Assembly: GCA_030248065.1 (NCBI GenBank)
Contig: JASAMV010003756.1
Span: 1-64,000 of the forward strand
DNA length: 64,000 bases
Origin: Rhynchonema sp. JSB1_4
Lineage: Eukaryota > Nematoda > Chromadorea > Monhysterida > Xyalidae
Direction: 5' to 3'
In this document: positions 32,708 through 46,715 of the stretch, in pieces
Layout of the letters: each line of letters opens with the position of its first letter
Numbering within the stretch: position 1 is the first letter of the stretch
Position numbers and translations under genes: made by a program
The notes under the pieces: model-generated
The model's database searches: none
The model's input: the letters and a program-made list of their open reading frames with translations, nothing else
Told to the model about the DNA's origin: nothing

Positions 32708-34985
32708 GCTGCTCGAACTGTGATAGGTTTCAGGGCGGGTCACTCGGAATCATTTTTCATCATCATATTCCGGCTTTCTACGAAAGTTTTCTTGTCAGAA
32801 AATGGGTAGAATGAAACTAGCAGTACGCCAGTCGCTGGCGCACAAAACTTTGTAGTTGATAAATGATGAATATGATATGCACTTTTCACAAAGCATTCAC
32901 CGGCAATTAATCTTTGAGGACCGCACGGACTACTACACTGTTTCTGTTGCCATAGCAACCATTGCACGAAAGTCCAACTTCCGGTCTTGGACCGGCATGG
33001 GGGTTCCATGTCGTCCTGATACACATGCTGTGAGGAGGAATAATTACTTCAGGGCTGGTCCGGGTACTATCATGGGTTGGCGGATCTTGCTTTTTGATGC
33101 TTCTGTTGAACAAAATTTATGCTCTCAGATCATTCCTGTGCACCATTGCAACATTTGATTATGTGGCGGTCTTAAAAAATGACAATAAGCCAGGCCCACT
33201 GCTAAATTTAGCTCGGTCTATAGTAGCATAGTGCCCTACGACAACCATGTTAACACACTGTACAGGTAAGCTTCATTCATTCATTCAATCCCAATCCCAC
33301 TGACGGTGACTTGGTGTCCCACTCGCATGTGATGAATAGTCGAAGCACTCAAAGCAGCATTACGAGCGTCGCATAGAGGCGGCAACGTTCAGATTTCCTC
33401 ACCTCATAGAGCAGTGCCCTTTTTAAAAACGACAACTTTTGAAGGTTGTTGGCATACCGGCGGTCGAAAGTTTTTATAAAAGGCGGTCCCGTCAACATGA
33501 GTGGAGTTTTGAATTGCAGCGTGGTGGTGTGCTGCAGAATGTTTTCGCACGCACCTGCCCCTACTGTTGGTGCCGGCTATGATCCACTGCAGCTGTTTTC
33601 TGCTAAAAAAAGGCGACTCCGGCTGTTCTGTGTGTGAAATCCAACCTTTATACTCTCCCGCCTTTATTATGGCACCTCATTTACCGCACTCGAATATAGT
33701 TTGCTCCCCCGGAATATTGCCTTTTTTCACTTCGAACCTTTGGTTCTATAAGTATACCACCAACTTTTTTATGTGGCGCCCATTGAGTACACTGAACGCC
33801 AGCAGGCTTGAGTTTTCTGATTCAACCGGCAAGCTTGGACCAGTTCGTGGTCCAAAACTTCACTCGCATTGACTGCACCTGCCGATAAAAAGTGGTACCC
33901 AAGAATTCATACATATAAGCGGATGTGTCAAAGGATCTGTATATAGAGAATGGTCCGTTTTTGAATAGAGCCGCATGTTTCAATTCAGAAAATGGCAGCG
34001 TTTGGTTATTGGTCCGACGCACAACAAGGCCTTCAGATAGTGACTTGTCACTTTTGGCTGCGCTCGCGCGCGGCGTGCCACAATATTTATTTGGACTTCG
34101 CCGGTATAGCTTAGCGGCGTGCAAGGTATCAGATGTCACCGTACACACGCACACACCCAGCTTTAACCGGATCTATTTTTTGCACAAAAAGGTCCCTCAG
34201 GTGTCTCAGAAATACAACTTGGTGGTTTGTACCCCAAATTTGGCAGCTGGACTGCGGGCTCCCGTTCAGAGTCTAAAAAGGACTTTTCGCATTACACCTT
34301 TTTCGCATGCTGACTTCATCCTATGTATATGTCTGTATCTCCCACGGATTTTCTGTGTTTTTCAAATGTTGCTATTAGAATTAGGTACTAGGTATGGCTT
34401 ATCCTTATATCCGCTTCACAAGTCCATGCCATAAGACTTTGCGCCGAGATAATATGTAACCACCAAAATGCTGCATAAACCGTCAAGCGGTTCTGCTGTT
34501 CTGTTACAGCTTTCGGATCCTCTGAGCTATGTAGGTACAGACTACTATAACACGTGGGTTTTTATGGTCCCAATGTTTGATGCATAGCTTCCTGCCACTC
34601 TTACGCATGAACATATTACTTTCTTGTGGATACCATATAAGACCGCGCCACTAGCCTTGCTATTATCATAAGTAGTATACACTGTAAGTAAAGTAAGCAA
34701 CATTCTATCATTTCATGGGCCTTTGTCTGGGCTTATTTCACTATGACGCATTCCGGTTGCAACGCTTGTCGTAATAACTCTGGTGCCTGTTTCTCTCTTC
34801 TGGGTCTGACCACAGGCTCTGGCCCCGCATTTTATAATACAGTATGCAATCTCAGGTCTGTCAAAAAACTTGATCTTTTTTTGATAAAGATGTCCTGTAC
34901 TATGGGACTGCCCTATTTACTGAGTTTTCCTGCGGAAATTAAATCACAGACTCACCAAAATACACAACTTGCACTGGTTCACAAC

Positions 34986-36389
34986 TTGAACGCCTCTCTT
35001 GGTGGTGGTTCCTTAAGTACTGAAGCGCCTCTCTCTGTATGGTGAACAAAATTTGAGGCACCAGAAATCCAACTAAGAACGTTTTCACAAAAACGTTGTC
35101 TGTATCTTCCCGTAATCGTGCGTATGCGGGCACGTAGTATCTTGATGAAATTTTGCGGCGGGACCTGGAAGTCTAAGTTATACAAGTTGCGTGCTGATTT
35201 GGGTTTCTCAGGCAGGGTGCGTCTTGTTAAAATGGCGTGAGTTTTAAAGTTTTTTAAAAAAGCGTACTACAGGGAGTGATGCATGCGCTGTCCATTTCTT
35301 CCCTTGCTTTGTATATCAGGACCACCGCTGAGGTCGCTCGTTCCGGTGATTCCATGTTAAAGAAAGTTACAATTTTTTTTAGTTTTTGAAGTACAGTAAT
35401 ATTCACTACGTCGTATGGGTGAACTCAGCTATCATCACTCTTGGTTTGGGCTCGGGCACCGTAGTCCTTCCTGCACCCCAGAGCTCCGCGAACGGCAAGC
35501 CCATTTTTCAGCGGCGCGCAAGTCACTTTGATTTTTACTATCATCGTATCTGAGTATCGTCTGTTCTTGGGCACCGTCAGGGAATCATGCACACTTTTTA
35601 TACAGATGTGGCTCCTAGTCTTTGTCCCTTATGTCAAATTCCGATAGTAGGCCATTATTTATCCGTACCTACAGCCCTGTGCGTGTGAGTCTCCGGTCGC
35701 ATGATAAACGGGCAGCAAAGAAAGTCTCACTCAGCCATGCGTGTCACCACACACCCTACTCTCGGCAATAGGGGCCAGAAAGGATGACCAGATCCAGAAA
35801 GTTGCTTCCAAGTAAATAATGTTTATCAAATAATCTGTCCAGAGTTTCATCGATCATCACAGGCACAGATACGTATGTGCTCTTTTGGCCGGTGCCTGCA
35901 CTTGGGCCCAATTGGTTGTATAATTTCTGGCTGATGTTGCCAGCCACATTACTTTTTTGCTCACATTTTTTGGTAGCACGCGGTTCGCACGGACATCACC
36001 TGGTTCACAAGTTACACCTACATCTGTGTCAAAACAGGATCGAAACGGAATCACTTATATTTTTTGCTGGTGACCATTTTTTTACCAAAAGAATCTTTGC
36101 ACAACTGCAGACCGCCCCAAATCTGTACAAACAAAGGTGGTATGAAAAAAGTAAGTATGTACGGGTACACCCATAGCTGGCCCAGACGAGACAAGTCAAC
36201 GTGGTAGTATAGATGGGATTTCACAAATACATCTACAGTATACGCCAAGGGCTCTTTGTCTACAAACTTTCTCCTTGACCCTCTGGAGGTTTCGTATCGG
36301 GTTTCAATCAGACGCTTGAGTTTTGAAATTATAACGCACGCATGTGCTGAGGAACGCTGAGGTCGCACACTGACATTAGCCCGGTGCAT
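34986..36389 (-). CDS. Candidate minus-strand exons upstream of the membrane gene
   Basis: A run of minus-strand segments joins in phase. About 36300-36175 (encoding EPLAYTVDVFVKSHLYYHVD, donor GTGTAC) joins a short exon about 36130-36090 (IWGGLQLCKDSF). That joins 35998-35950 (GDVRANRVLPKNVSKK) and then about 35929-35774 (KLYNQLGPSAGTG...). A further segment 35164-34986 has clean borders (TTCCAG acceptor, GTTGTG donor, phase 2). Its outgoing phase fits an acceptor just upstream of 32707, so these may be 5' exons of the same gene. Further candidate frames lie at 36621-36914 and 37376-37609. No family recognised. Confidence 0.32.
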
Positions 36390-37609
36390 ATTATATATCT
36401 GACCGCTCTTTTATTCAGATATTATGCATTATATCCAACAAGGGATATCTTTTAATGATATTTTTAACGCTGGTCCCTTCACGGATACCCCGCTTATAAG
36501 GCATGGGGCATTAGTCTCAGCCCTCCCATCCCAGCCGTCTGTCACACAACATGGGGCCTTGTTTTTATGTGCCTGTGCATAAGTAGACCCTGAGGTAACC
36601 AGACGTTTCTGGACCGCCCATCACTTTGTGTGTACAATGTAAATATGAACATCCATCTGCGAAACCACGTTTTCCGCAAAAAACTTCGTGTCGGATCGGT
36701 CTCTTGATACACATATTGTAGGTGCCTCCTCGATAATCGATACTAACGATGATTGATTAGGGTGCTTAGGTGCGATGAGACAGTATGCACCTGTTTTTTT
36801 GTAAAACTGCCTAAAAATTGTGCCATTATGGCGCTGATGGTTAAACCGGGTTGACTTAGTATCTACTATTATAAAGTGGACATTTGATGGATGATGTGTG
36901 ACACAGAATGGCACATTTTAGCATATGCTGCTGCTGAAAACGCCCCTTATATAATTACATAGGCTTTTGGTGAAATAAAGTGTGTGACTACAGCATTCGG
37001 ATGCGTGAGTGTGTCGTATCGTATAAATAATCTCCAAACACAAACACGCAAACACGCACGCATGTGATGATAACGAGCCAGCGACTGCGAAAATTTTTTC
37101 GGGCGCAGCGGTGCGGACCCGCCGTGGCTTGCGGAGAGGGTGTATATCAATACCTGTGGCTAGTACATATGTAAGGCTACGATGACACTTTAGCTTCATG
37201 CGACTCACTGAATAAAAGTGTGACTGATCCGATGGGTGCCGCCGGAAATCCTTCCCCGCCATCGCTGTTCGTGAATATGGTCCAGTGATTACATAAACAC
37301 CATGTGTATGCATGTATAAGTCGGGCTAATCGGATCGCAACAGCAGCAGGCGGCCGGAAGTGCCGAAAAAGTGTGTCACTGCGAACAAAAAACAGCGGAA
37401 AAGCGAACCATCCTTTTTGCATTATGTAGCTCGTGTGCAAAGGTGAACAGCTTGACTCGAACAACTGGAACCCAGTGAATGATTATTTTATCTTTGCGAA
37501 TGTTTGGAACATTTTGAACACTTGCGTGACCAGGAAAATTAGAATGATCGTGATTGATTGAGTGATTCGGCCTGATTTGAATGGCACCCAACTTCACATT
37601 GTCGATCAC

Positions 37610-40600
37610 CGACTTCTGGTCTCATGGTAAGTCAACGAGAGACAGGTATTCAATTTTTTGTTGATCTCTGTCGATTATTCTAGATTTTTGTTCGATTTTT
37701 TTTCTTGAAAGAGGCTGGCCTGACTCATTTCTACGACTGAGTTTGTCCATATACGCAGCGGGGTGCGCGCTGGTGTGCAGGTATTTTTTGCGCATTATTA
37801 CTGTCATTATTCGCCTAAACTGTCATGTGGTCACGAGAACAGTCGACGAAATGAGTCACGATAAACATGGGTGCCTGATTTTGTCGTCAGCATTTTCGGC
37901 ATCAGGTCTCCCTCCCACAACTGTGGGTGCCTGCTTGAAAGGGTATGTATATGAAATGAATAATAATAGGCATAGCACATGTGAGGGCATACGCGAACTC
38001 CGAACTTCGCTTTGGATGCATTTTGTGTCGTGAGCATCTGGGTACATTTATAAATGTGTGTGTCAATTATGATAGCAATTGTGTGAGTTGGCAGCGTGAA
38101 TCATTTAGCTCCTTTTGCCGTGTGTCATGAAGTGTGTATCTCGACGTTCTGTGTGTGCCTTTTAATGGCGGTGACGGCATAAGCTGAAAAGAGAGCAAAG
38201 TGAGAGAAATTGAGTGTTCTGATTTAAGCGCGCTCGCGACCACAACTGTCGCGTATTTGGGGCACGCCTGGATTTAAATGGCCCACAGTGTCGTGTGAAT
38301 CTGTGTATAGCGCGCTAAAGAGCTCGTTTGATGCCCCCAATGCGCGCGCACTGATTTCACGCAGCAAAAGTCGGTCGTTTGATGCTACTTTTACTACCGC
38401 CAACTACTGTGCAAAGCTAGCATGCTTTGACAATCGGTTGGTGGGTGCAATCAGTTAAATAGCACACTTAAAGATTTGTACCCTCTCGTAAATGCTTGCG
38501 CGCCGAAGGGCTGCACCTGCGACGGCGCCTTTTTGGGAATGGGATGCATTGCGCACATTAAGGATCAATAAACGATGGTGCTAAGCGCGTAAGAGTGTCG
38601 CTGGTGGTAGGTCTTCTGTCATCGTTTTATTGCGTCGACAGATACGCGAAACACATAAACTGATTAAATAGACAGCCACACACACAGATAGTACTGCACA
38701 CGTTTGACTCTCGGTTGTCGGTTTGACTTTCGTCGTATGCGTTCAAATGTGAAGAATTCAGATTTCGCGCGCATAAACGAATGCCATATTTCACTGCGTT
38801 TCCTTGAAAAATCAGGCACACCTACTGACCGTGACTTTATCAGACCTTAAATATCGAGAGGCTGGCTACGACTGAAGCGACGACGTAAGACAAAATACAA
38901 ATTTTATTTGCCGGCGCGTTCAAGCTCTCCTGCTTTATATATAGTGGCTCTCATCTTCCAAAACCGCATGTGGCTCCCCCTTTTCAAAGTGTAAGCCAAT
39001 TGAAAAAGTGCAGCCCAATCGGCTTTGAAATGACGCAAATTAAAAAGCGTGCCTCTTCACTTGTCCAGCTCGTGGCGTCACGGCCGGTTGGCGATAATTC
39101 AGAACATTTCTTTACATAATATGCACAAAATCGTTAATTTTAAGCGGATGACCTAATTTTTCTAAATTTGGCGAAAGAAAACCGTCATTGCCTGCTCATA
39201 CACTCTTATTCGTCATTCATGAGACGAGCCGGTCCCAACTTGTCACGCGCCCAGAAACAGCTTATATGTCAGTTTTTATCAAATTCTTCATGTTAGATTA
39301 AGGTGCTTGTTGTATATAGTACAGGGCGCCGAAAAACTTGTTTCGTCTCACGCATTTTTCATTCCCAGATGGCTGCACATGCAGTGAGCAGCGACGATGC
39401 GAGTGTCGTACCGCCGTATTCTATACGATATGTGCTCACTCTGCTTACTATACATCCATCATCACACATTTTTCCATCGCGCGTGAGGTCAAAATAGCTC
39501 TTTCTTGAGGTCGGTACATGCATATGTAATGCTCTATGAACCAACCGTCTTTCTGAATTACTCATGGTACCCCGTGAAATGTATACCTATCCGCACCTAA
39601 TGTACATGTATAGTAACATCGAAGTGTATATAGTAGTTTCCCAGAGCATCAGGCGACCGGAAGTTTGCGGAACAAGACGCCACAAACTTAGCAGCTGCGA
39701 TATGCGCTTGGCAAGAGACCCGCCACGCATGATCATCGTGTGAAAAGCTCTGCGTCTGGTGATAAACCTTTTTGCACCTTTTGCAGCGCCCGTGGTGTGA
39801 GGCATAGTATGGAAGTCTGTCTGGACACCTTTTGTGATTCAGTTTGGGCTGTTTGTTATGGAGGTGTCAGCTCGGGAGGGTCAACAGAGTGCTATGGACC
39901 TTCTGCTTTTAGAAACGAAGCCCACACATTTGAAAACCGTGCTTGATGTGAGTAGTTTTTGTTGACCGATGGTTAACGCATCCGGGCAGACTTGTTTTGA
40001 GATTTGCGGCTGCTATATTAGGCCATATCAGACGTGGTATGCTTGCTATTTATGTGCTCACTTCCCCATCTGGTTGCTAACAACCACTTCATGTGCTAGA
40101 TCCGAAAAGACCGTGTACTATGAGAGCTCGAAGAAGTTCCACCAGTCAGGCGGAGACAGCGAGAATCCCGAAAAAACTAGGACTTTTACCCAGTAGGGGG
40201 CCATTACCCCATTGTGCACGCCCGCATTGGAGTTGTCCCCGAGTAGTAGCGCCAGTCAGTTTGTTGTACGTAGTAGTATGAGACGGTACCGGTGGGTGCA
40301 TTCAGATATCACGGACGGTGGCACATTACAATATCTCTGTCACAGATGGGTACACCCGGCACATGTGTGGTACATATATGCACTTTCTTTCTTTTGTGTA
40401 CGCTTTCGCACAAATGCGTGTGTGTCATAACTTGTGGCGGGTGCCACGCGCAGAGAGTACAATTGTTGTCTCTGTCTGTATATGTATTCATTCGAAGTCT
40501 GTCTCTCTCGCTGTGTCTCACGCGCACACACGAAATGATACGGTCAAAGCGCATGAAAGACAACATACGACACAAATCACGGGGTGCGAACCAGCAGAAA

Positions 40601-43600
40601 TTGGTGAACAAAAGACAGTGTAGGCGCGACGTTGCTATAATTCGTGTCCCACCCATCGCGGCATATGCCGTAAGACAACGAAAAAGATCCCACGCATTGT
40701 AGAGTCGGTACCGGTTGTTATGCTTGTGAGAGCATGAACAGATCTTTACGCGTTATCTCAATCGTACGCCGTAACAAATACACACGGTCGCAATGTGCAC
40801 GCGTCCGGTCCCACTAGAGTAGCGCGCTCATGTGTGTGCACCAGATACAACGTGCGTTGCCGTACACCTTCTTGGAGGCCGCCTCACGGGGCCGACCAGC
40901 TGAGGCTTGCACATATACAATACGCACATGTCAGTATCAATGCAAGCTAAACGTACGCACATTCTGTTATCCATATGATATCTATGTACATATACAGACA
41001 CGTTATAGATACGCGCGAGCCGCATAGCGCACAGGGTATGCTTATAACTGCGTGCGCCATGCATGCCGCCACAAGCAGCCCAAGTACTGTAAGTAAGTGC
41101 TGATGGTGTCCTTTTGGCAATGGTTCGGACACCTGAGCTGGTGGTACTGGTAACCGTCGCACTGCAATCCTGAATGACACGAACTTTCTAATTACTGAAA
41201 GTTGACCAGTCTTTTTAACTTCAGGTGAACTCTCGAGGTATGGTATGTACCTGCATAGCCAAGGTATGCCATAGAGCACCATGCAGTATTTGCATCGTTT
41301 AGCATATAAACAGGGTTCGCATGCGGCAAAAAATCGATAATTTAATACTTTTTCTTATGCTCGACGAGCGTGCGGCCCAATACACACGCACATGCTGCGC
41401 GCGTGCACGCGAAAAATACGTAAACGTACGCGCGCGCGCATATACCGTCACCAGCTTTTATCTGCGTACAGTGTATTACGTACACACGTGCTATACATGT
41501 ACCGTGAAGCAGAAAAGAACCCATGCGTATACATGCAAACTGAATGCGCATACAGCTTTCTTATGTGCTTATACATACATATATGGTAGTAACTGAGTGA
41601 CTGACGGTCCACGTAGATGAATATAAGTCTTTCGCATGTATACGCTATATCTTGCGTCAGTTATGTATTCGTTGCGTGTTGCTGTAACGCACGTGTTGGT
41701 AACATGGGCATAAGCCACAGCGTAAGCCATAACGCGTTACTGCTTGCCACTACATATAATAACTCCATCAAGCAAGCAAGAAACAAGTAAGAAAGTCCAC
41801 CGCATGCTGCCGCAATTGAACCACTACACCATAATGTGGTGCGTGCGGCGCGCTTATTGCTTTATGTAGTCCAAGGGCAGCCCCGTGTTTTATATCTGAT
41901 ACCTTGACTGTGCACGTAAGCCATTCAGCTGCCTTGATATGCTTGTCGCTTTTTATTGCTCTCGGTGACGACAGTAAGGAAACACTCTTCTTGACATTTT
42001 TCTTTCGTCAGTCACACCTCCACAGTTATATGCAAGCGCAGCAGGTTTTTCCGCATTTGCTGCCCATCCTCCCACCTTACACTACTCGCGTCATACAGTT
42101 CTTCATGAGAAGAGCGCAACAGAATTAAGCCAATATCTTGGAAACAGGCGCGTTATGTCAGCTTCGACCAACTATGTATGACTGTTACGTACAATAACGG
42201 GAACCAACGGTGCGTATAGGTTACGGCTATAAATAGAAAATATGGACGAAAAGCTGCGTAACGGCGGCAGTAAATTTAAGAGCGCATTATTGCGCCTGTA
42301 AATTTAGCGGAGATTTTTAGTGTTTTCCTTACTAAAATAAAAATTCAGCGTTCAGTCAAGTCTGTGACACTAAAACCAATCCAGTTTTGGACGAGATCTA
42401 CCGTAAATGCCTGTTCAGATGCTCCGTGCGCGAAGCGAAACACAAACAGAACCCCACTTGCGAATTCGCAATTTTCTGATAAAAATATAGATCTGAAACG
42501 CAACAACGAGCGCGCGCGCGTCACGGGCTGATTTTCGGCTTCTTTCTGACTCGAACCCCCACATAAAGGTGCCGCCGAAACTATGAATCACAGCTGAAGC
42601 ACCGGGCACCACTATCCCTGTACACTTGCCTTAGTACAACAAGAACGGTATATTTCAATCTCTGCATATGAATGGTACTTCGCAAGCGTTGTATCTATAG
42701 CCTTGCTCTGCGGTTGGTTTTCATTTCGATTTCATGCCTACCAACAGCCAACCACCACACAATCGCGCATACTCTGACTTTTATTAATTACCTGAGCTGC
42801 AAGTCTGTTGTGTTCCGACTTAGTTCTTGGGACCAAAAATCGGGCACATGGATCCAGGCATTTTACTATGTATGATCACACCACTGAATTGCTCTGACAT
42901 TTCGCACCATCGTGGCACATACCCTGGCTTGATCGGTTTCCTTAACATCTAGGAAGGACAGTATCCCGTAAATAAGCATTATTAGCAAATGCTATATGTA
43001 CTGTATTTTCCGTGGAGCTGCATTCCATCATGGTCAATGTTCACTTTTACGAATTTCGGCCGCCCTCCGGAAAAGATAGATTGATACTAATTTCTTATGC
43101 ATCTGTTTAACTTAGCAATCTGGTTCGTGTTTGTTCTATCAATCGCATGAAGGCAGGACGCAAACTTTGGAAAAACAACCTATATACATACATACTGTAG
43201 TTTACAAAACAGAAAAGGCTCCTGACCTCGCTGGAGTAAAAGATAAAAGGTAGACAGTAGTATGTATACATGTATACTTCGTCGGTTCCTGTCCTTTGAG
43301 CAAATCTAACCCTCAGTCTGTGGAGAGTTATTATATGTATAGGTTGTGTGTGGTGGGCTATGCTTTCATCTGCATAACGTACTGTACTCCGTACTGCAAT
43401 ATAGATTAAAGCATTCATACTGCCCTTGAAGATTGCCAATATTTGCTGACCTAAATGTATCTTTTCACATGATTTTCGTCGTCATTTCCGGGTTAAAACA
43501 AAGACAGCGTGCTATTTTTACAATTCGGCCCATTCAGCGACATTCATTTGCGGACCGCCCACGACGCGGCGAGCTCAGCTGGTCTCTCAAAAATATTCGC

Positions 43601-46340
43601 TCGTCTGTGTTTTCATTCAAAGTCCATCTTTTAAAAACCTTTCCATTTCGCTTCCGTTTCGCGTTTTGACGTCATGAATCAGCTTTTTGGCCATTTGCTC
43701 GTGAATAATTCACCCATGCACTCAGATTGGGCTGTATTGGAAAGGCGCCATCTTTCTGTTTCAGAGAACCGTGGTTAAAAGTGAAGTCGTATGCAGCATG
43801 GAATTAGCTACGTGTCGCCAAACCTGTTAAGCGTAGGTACGAACAGGTATACAGTACCTAACCTATAGTATGTACCACTTGCCAAAATGTGCTTTGTAAC
43901 TGACCGACGCCATTTTAAGCGACTACTGCTGCTGCTGTTATGTCACTAATGTAGCGTGATCGCAAAACTTCCGGTGGTGACTTTTTGATATACACACGCA
44001 CATTCTGAATTTGATTCGAAATGCGTCGAGCCTGAGACTATTTAATATCGCCCCGTTAACAATACTCGCGACGGGACACTGCGCGGCAAATATACGACTG
44101 AAGCACTAATGGGCCACGACGACGTCTAACAACACACGCTCAAATTCTCTTTCATTGCATTCACACTGCTGAGCCGCCCACACACTGCCATTTTCGGGTG
44201 CGATTCGTTCAGAAATATAAAAATATCGCCGCGGATAGAGTCGACTGTTGATTGATAAATCAGAGACCCAAACCGGCCGATAACTCGACTAACGAGCGGT
44301 AAGATTTGTTTTGTTTGGGGTTCAGGAAATGTTTTTAAAAATTTAAAAATTCAATTCCTTCAGTCTTGTCATTTGTTACATTTCCGTATCCGACCTCTGC
44401 CTGAATATTTCCGATTTTTCATAAAGTAAACTGGGCCTTTGCCATTTATTTTTTGGGCAATGGTCAGTTGTTTTTATTGTGCCAATATTCTGAGGTGTGC
44501 AACCGTGCCGTGAGAATTAGATTGCGGCAGCAGCGTGTCCGAACAGTTGTAACGAGCCAACGTGAGATCTGGGCCACGGATAATGACGAAAATTCTCTCG
44601 CGCAAATAGATTATCAGCGATTTCTCAGGTTCTACGTACATATACAGCAGCATATGTGCATAATGTCAGTCCAGTTGCTAACCCTGTTTTTTCTAACAAG
44701 CGCCTGCACAGTACTTCTGCTTCTGACACTTTCGTGTGCGATCCTGATCAGCAAGCTTCAAAGACGCGTACAGCTTCCTCGTTTTGTTATGTGCCACTCA
44801 CACGCTACAGTTACCCAAAACAGCCAATCAAACACTGCGAACACACGCGATCTCTATTCTTTAATGGGGACGAACCTGTTTTGTTCTGGCCACTGGATCG
44901 AGTTAGAGATGCATACAATCAGACGTTTGAGACTGAAACCTGTCCCAAAAAAATTGGCAGTAGATGTTTCATGCAAAGTTCCACTGCTCAGATCAGTCGC
45001 ATGTTTTAGTGGCAATGTTCCGTTCCGACGAGTTGCTATTGAGTGACAATACCTATTGCCCGCCACCTCAACCAACATATCTGCTTGAGAGATACAAACG
45101 CTTTTCCGGGAACGTACCGAAGGTGCCATCTTGGGCATTATCACAACGGCCCAAATACTATTAGATTGGAAACTAAAAAAAAGGCGCGTTTGGAAATGTT
45201 AGGTGGGTGTAGCGCGCGTTTGCGTTCAGCACAGAGCAGTGACACGAGCCACACGCGTGGGTGCGCGTGCATTTCTGTGTTTGCTGCGATGTGGCACACT
45301 CCAAGTGTGACTATTAAATAATTGAAAACCGTCAAACGGGTATTTTCGCCAGAACAGTCGGACGTCTACAATTGCGTTTTGGCACAGAATTTGCATAAAA
45401 CGAGCCTGATCTAGCAAGATGAACGGGTCCAATTGTAGACATCGGTCGAAATAGGCTCGGCATTTTACGTTTGTTTTTCCGTTTTGTCTTGTGCGCAGAG
45501 CACCACATAGAGCGGACGTGAAAGACATATATGCAGGCACCTTGCGCCTGGTCTTACGGTGGGGTCTAATCACATCAAATGGTCACTGGCACCAAGCATA
45601 CAGTTGACAACACATACGCGTCTGTATGACCTTGTGCTGAGCGCGACGGCGTCAATTAACTGCTACAAACACATGCGTGCCGCAAAGGGCCGGCACCTTG
45701 AAATCGCACCAATCGAAGCGTCAAAGACACGCCCTTTATTGCATTCTGCCGTGTGACACGCAGCGGCAAACTTTGTGACACATTCGGGAATGGACACTTG
45801 TTTCGTGCTCCGAGACAACCCTGACCGACCAAGATCAACCTGCAGATCAAATCAAGCAACTCTGCTTGACGAATCAGGATTTATTTGAACCTCAGATTTG
45901 CAGTCAGCTGATATCCGCGTCGTTGCGAGCGCAATCAAGGAGGCATGAATTTTGTATCGAGCCACTTTTCGTGTCACCCTCTTGTCGTTGCTTCATGGCG
46001 GCGGTGTGAAACAACACGTCCATTTATTGCCGAATAAACGCGCGTGTGTGCGCTTTGAAGAGTCATCGTCGCCGCGTAAAATAACATCCCCCAATGTGTG
46101 TGTGTCAGCGCCCCTCGCGTGTGAGCGGATATAAACTCCGGCTGTTTGCTACATATTAAAGGTACATATTTGAGTGAATGCGCCCAAATCGCGGCGACGT
46201 GATCCCATATCACGTGCACGTGAACTGTGCACATCAATAAAACAAGATCGCCGAGTTTGATCGTCGCGAGAAGAGAGCTCAGCTTGTCGACGCATACAGC
46301 GTGTGTGAGAGGGCGGACTAGCAGCGCATCCCATTAACGG
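37610..46340. other. Gene-poor region with microsatellite-like sequence
   Basis: About 8.7 kb in which I can support no gene. It is rich in TATGTATGTA/ACATACAT motifs, alternating CG/CA tracts (for example 41421-41441, GCGCGCGC then ATATA) and short frames of random composition. One frame at 44656-45009 reads naturally (117 residues) but has no supported borders or family. Confidence 0.4.
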
Positions 46341-46715
46341 ATGCCCAAGAAGGCACACCAGGGCAGTCACCGACACGGACAAGGCGCAGCCAGCAGCCAC
46401 AGTCACTGCAACGGCGTTAATGGTACAATAGGCGGTCTAGCATCGGTACGTCCCGCCTGGCCCGGATCGCGACACCCGGCGCACGTGCGACACAAACGAC
46501 AGAAACGCTGGCAGTTGTACGACGAGGATTTGAATAAAGCCAACAATGCGAGTGCGCACGTGAACGCTGCCAATTGCGCGACACTTTCGGTCTTGCTCGC
46601 CTGTCCCGCAGGTGGACCTGAGACACTACTGATTCTGCATCGACAAGCCGGCGATAGCAACAATCAGCACATTGATGTGCGTCCGTTGGTTTGCCATAGG
46701 GGAATGGGGCTTTAA
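46341..46715 (+). CDS. Candidate GC-rich exon, possibly 5' to the innexin
   Basis: ATG 46341 opens a 124-codon frame markedly richer in G/C than its surroundings: His/Gly/Ser-rich at first, then HVRHKRQKRWQLYDEDLN, then a hydrophobic LSVLLACPAG stretch. Possible donors lie at about 46612 (CCCGCAG|GTGG) and 46690 (CGTTG|GTTT). Nematode UNC-7-type innexins have long N-terminal extensions encoded far upstream, so this could be such an exon. No direct link to 50810 was established. It could be an unrelated small gene or non-coding. Confidence 0.25.
   Translation: MPKKAHQGSHRHGQGAASSHSHCNGVNGTIGGLASVRPAWPGSRHPAHVRHKRQKRWQLYDEDLNKANNASAHVNAANCATLSVLLACPAGGPETLLILHRQAGDSNNQHIDVRPLVCHRGMGL

Noticed and set aside
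32066..32743. A 225-codon minus-strand open frame, the longest uninterrupted one in its area.
   Set aside because: Read as three exons with two short introns in a different frame it gives a signal peptide and more natural composition. The unbroken frame is Met/Phe/Lys-heavy and ignores clear GTAAGT and GTGAGT donors.
37177..37464. Minus-strand frame with a natural-looking C-terminus.
   Set aside because: A second frame on the same strand over the same bases looks equally good and neither has supported borders.
44453..45046. A 197-codon plus-strand frame with a hydrophobic stretch, overlapping a 117-codon frame.
   Set aside because: Two overlapping frames look equally natural, there are no clear borders and no family match, so chance is likely.
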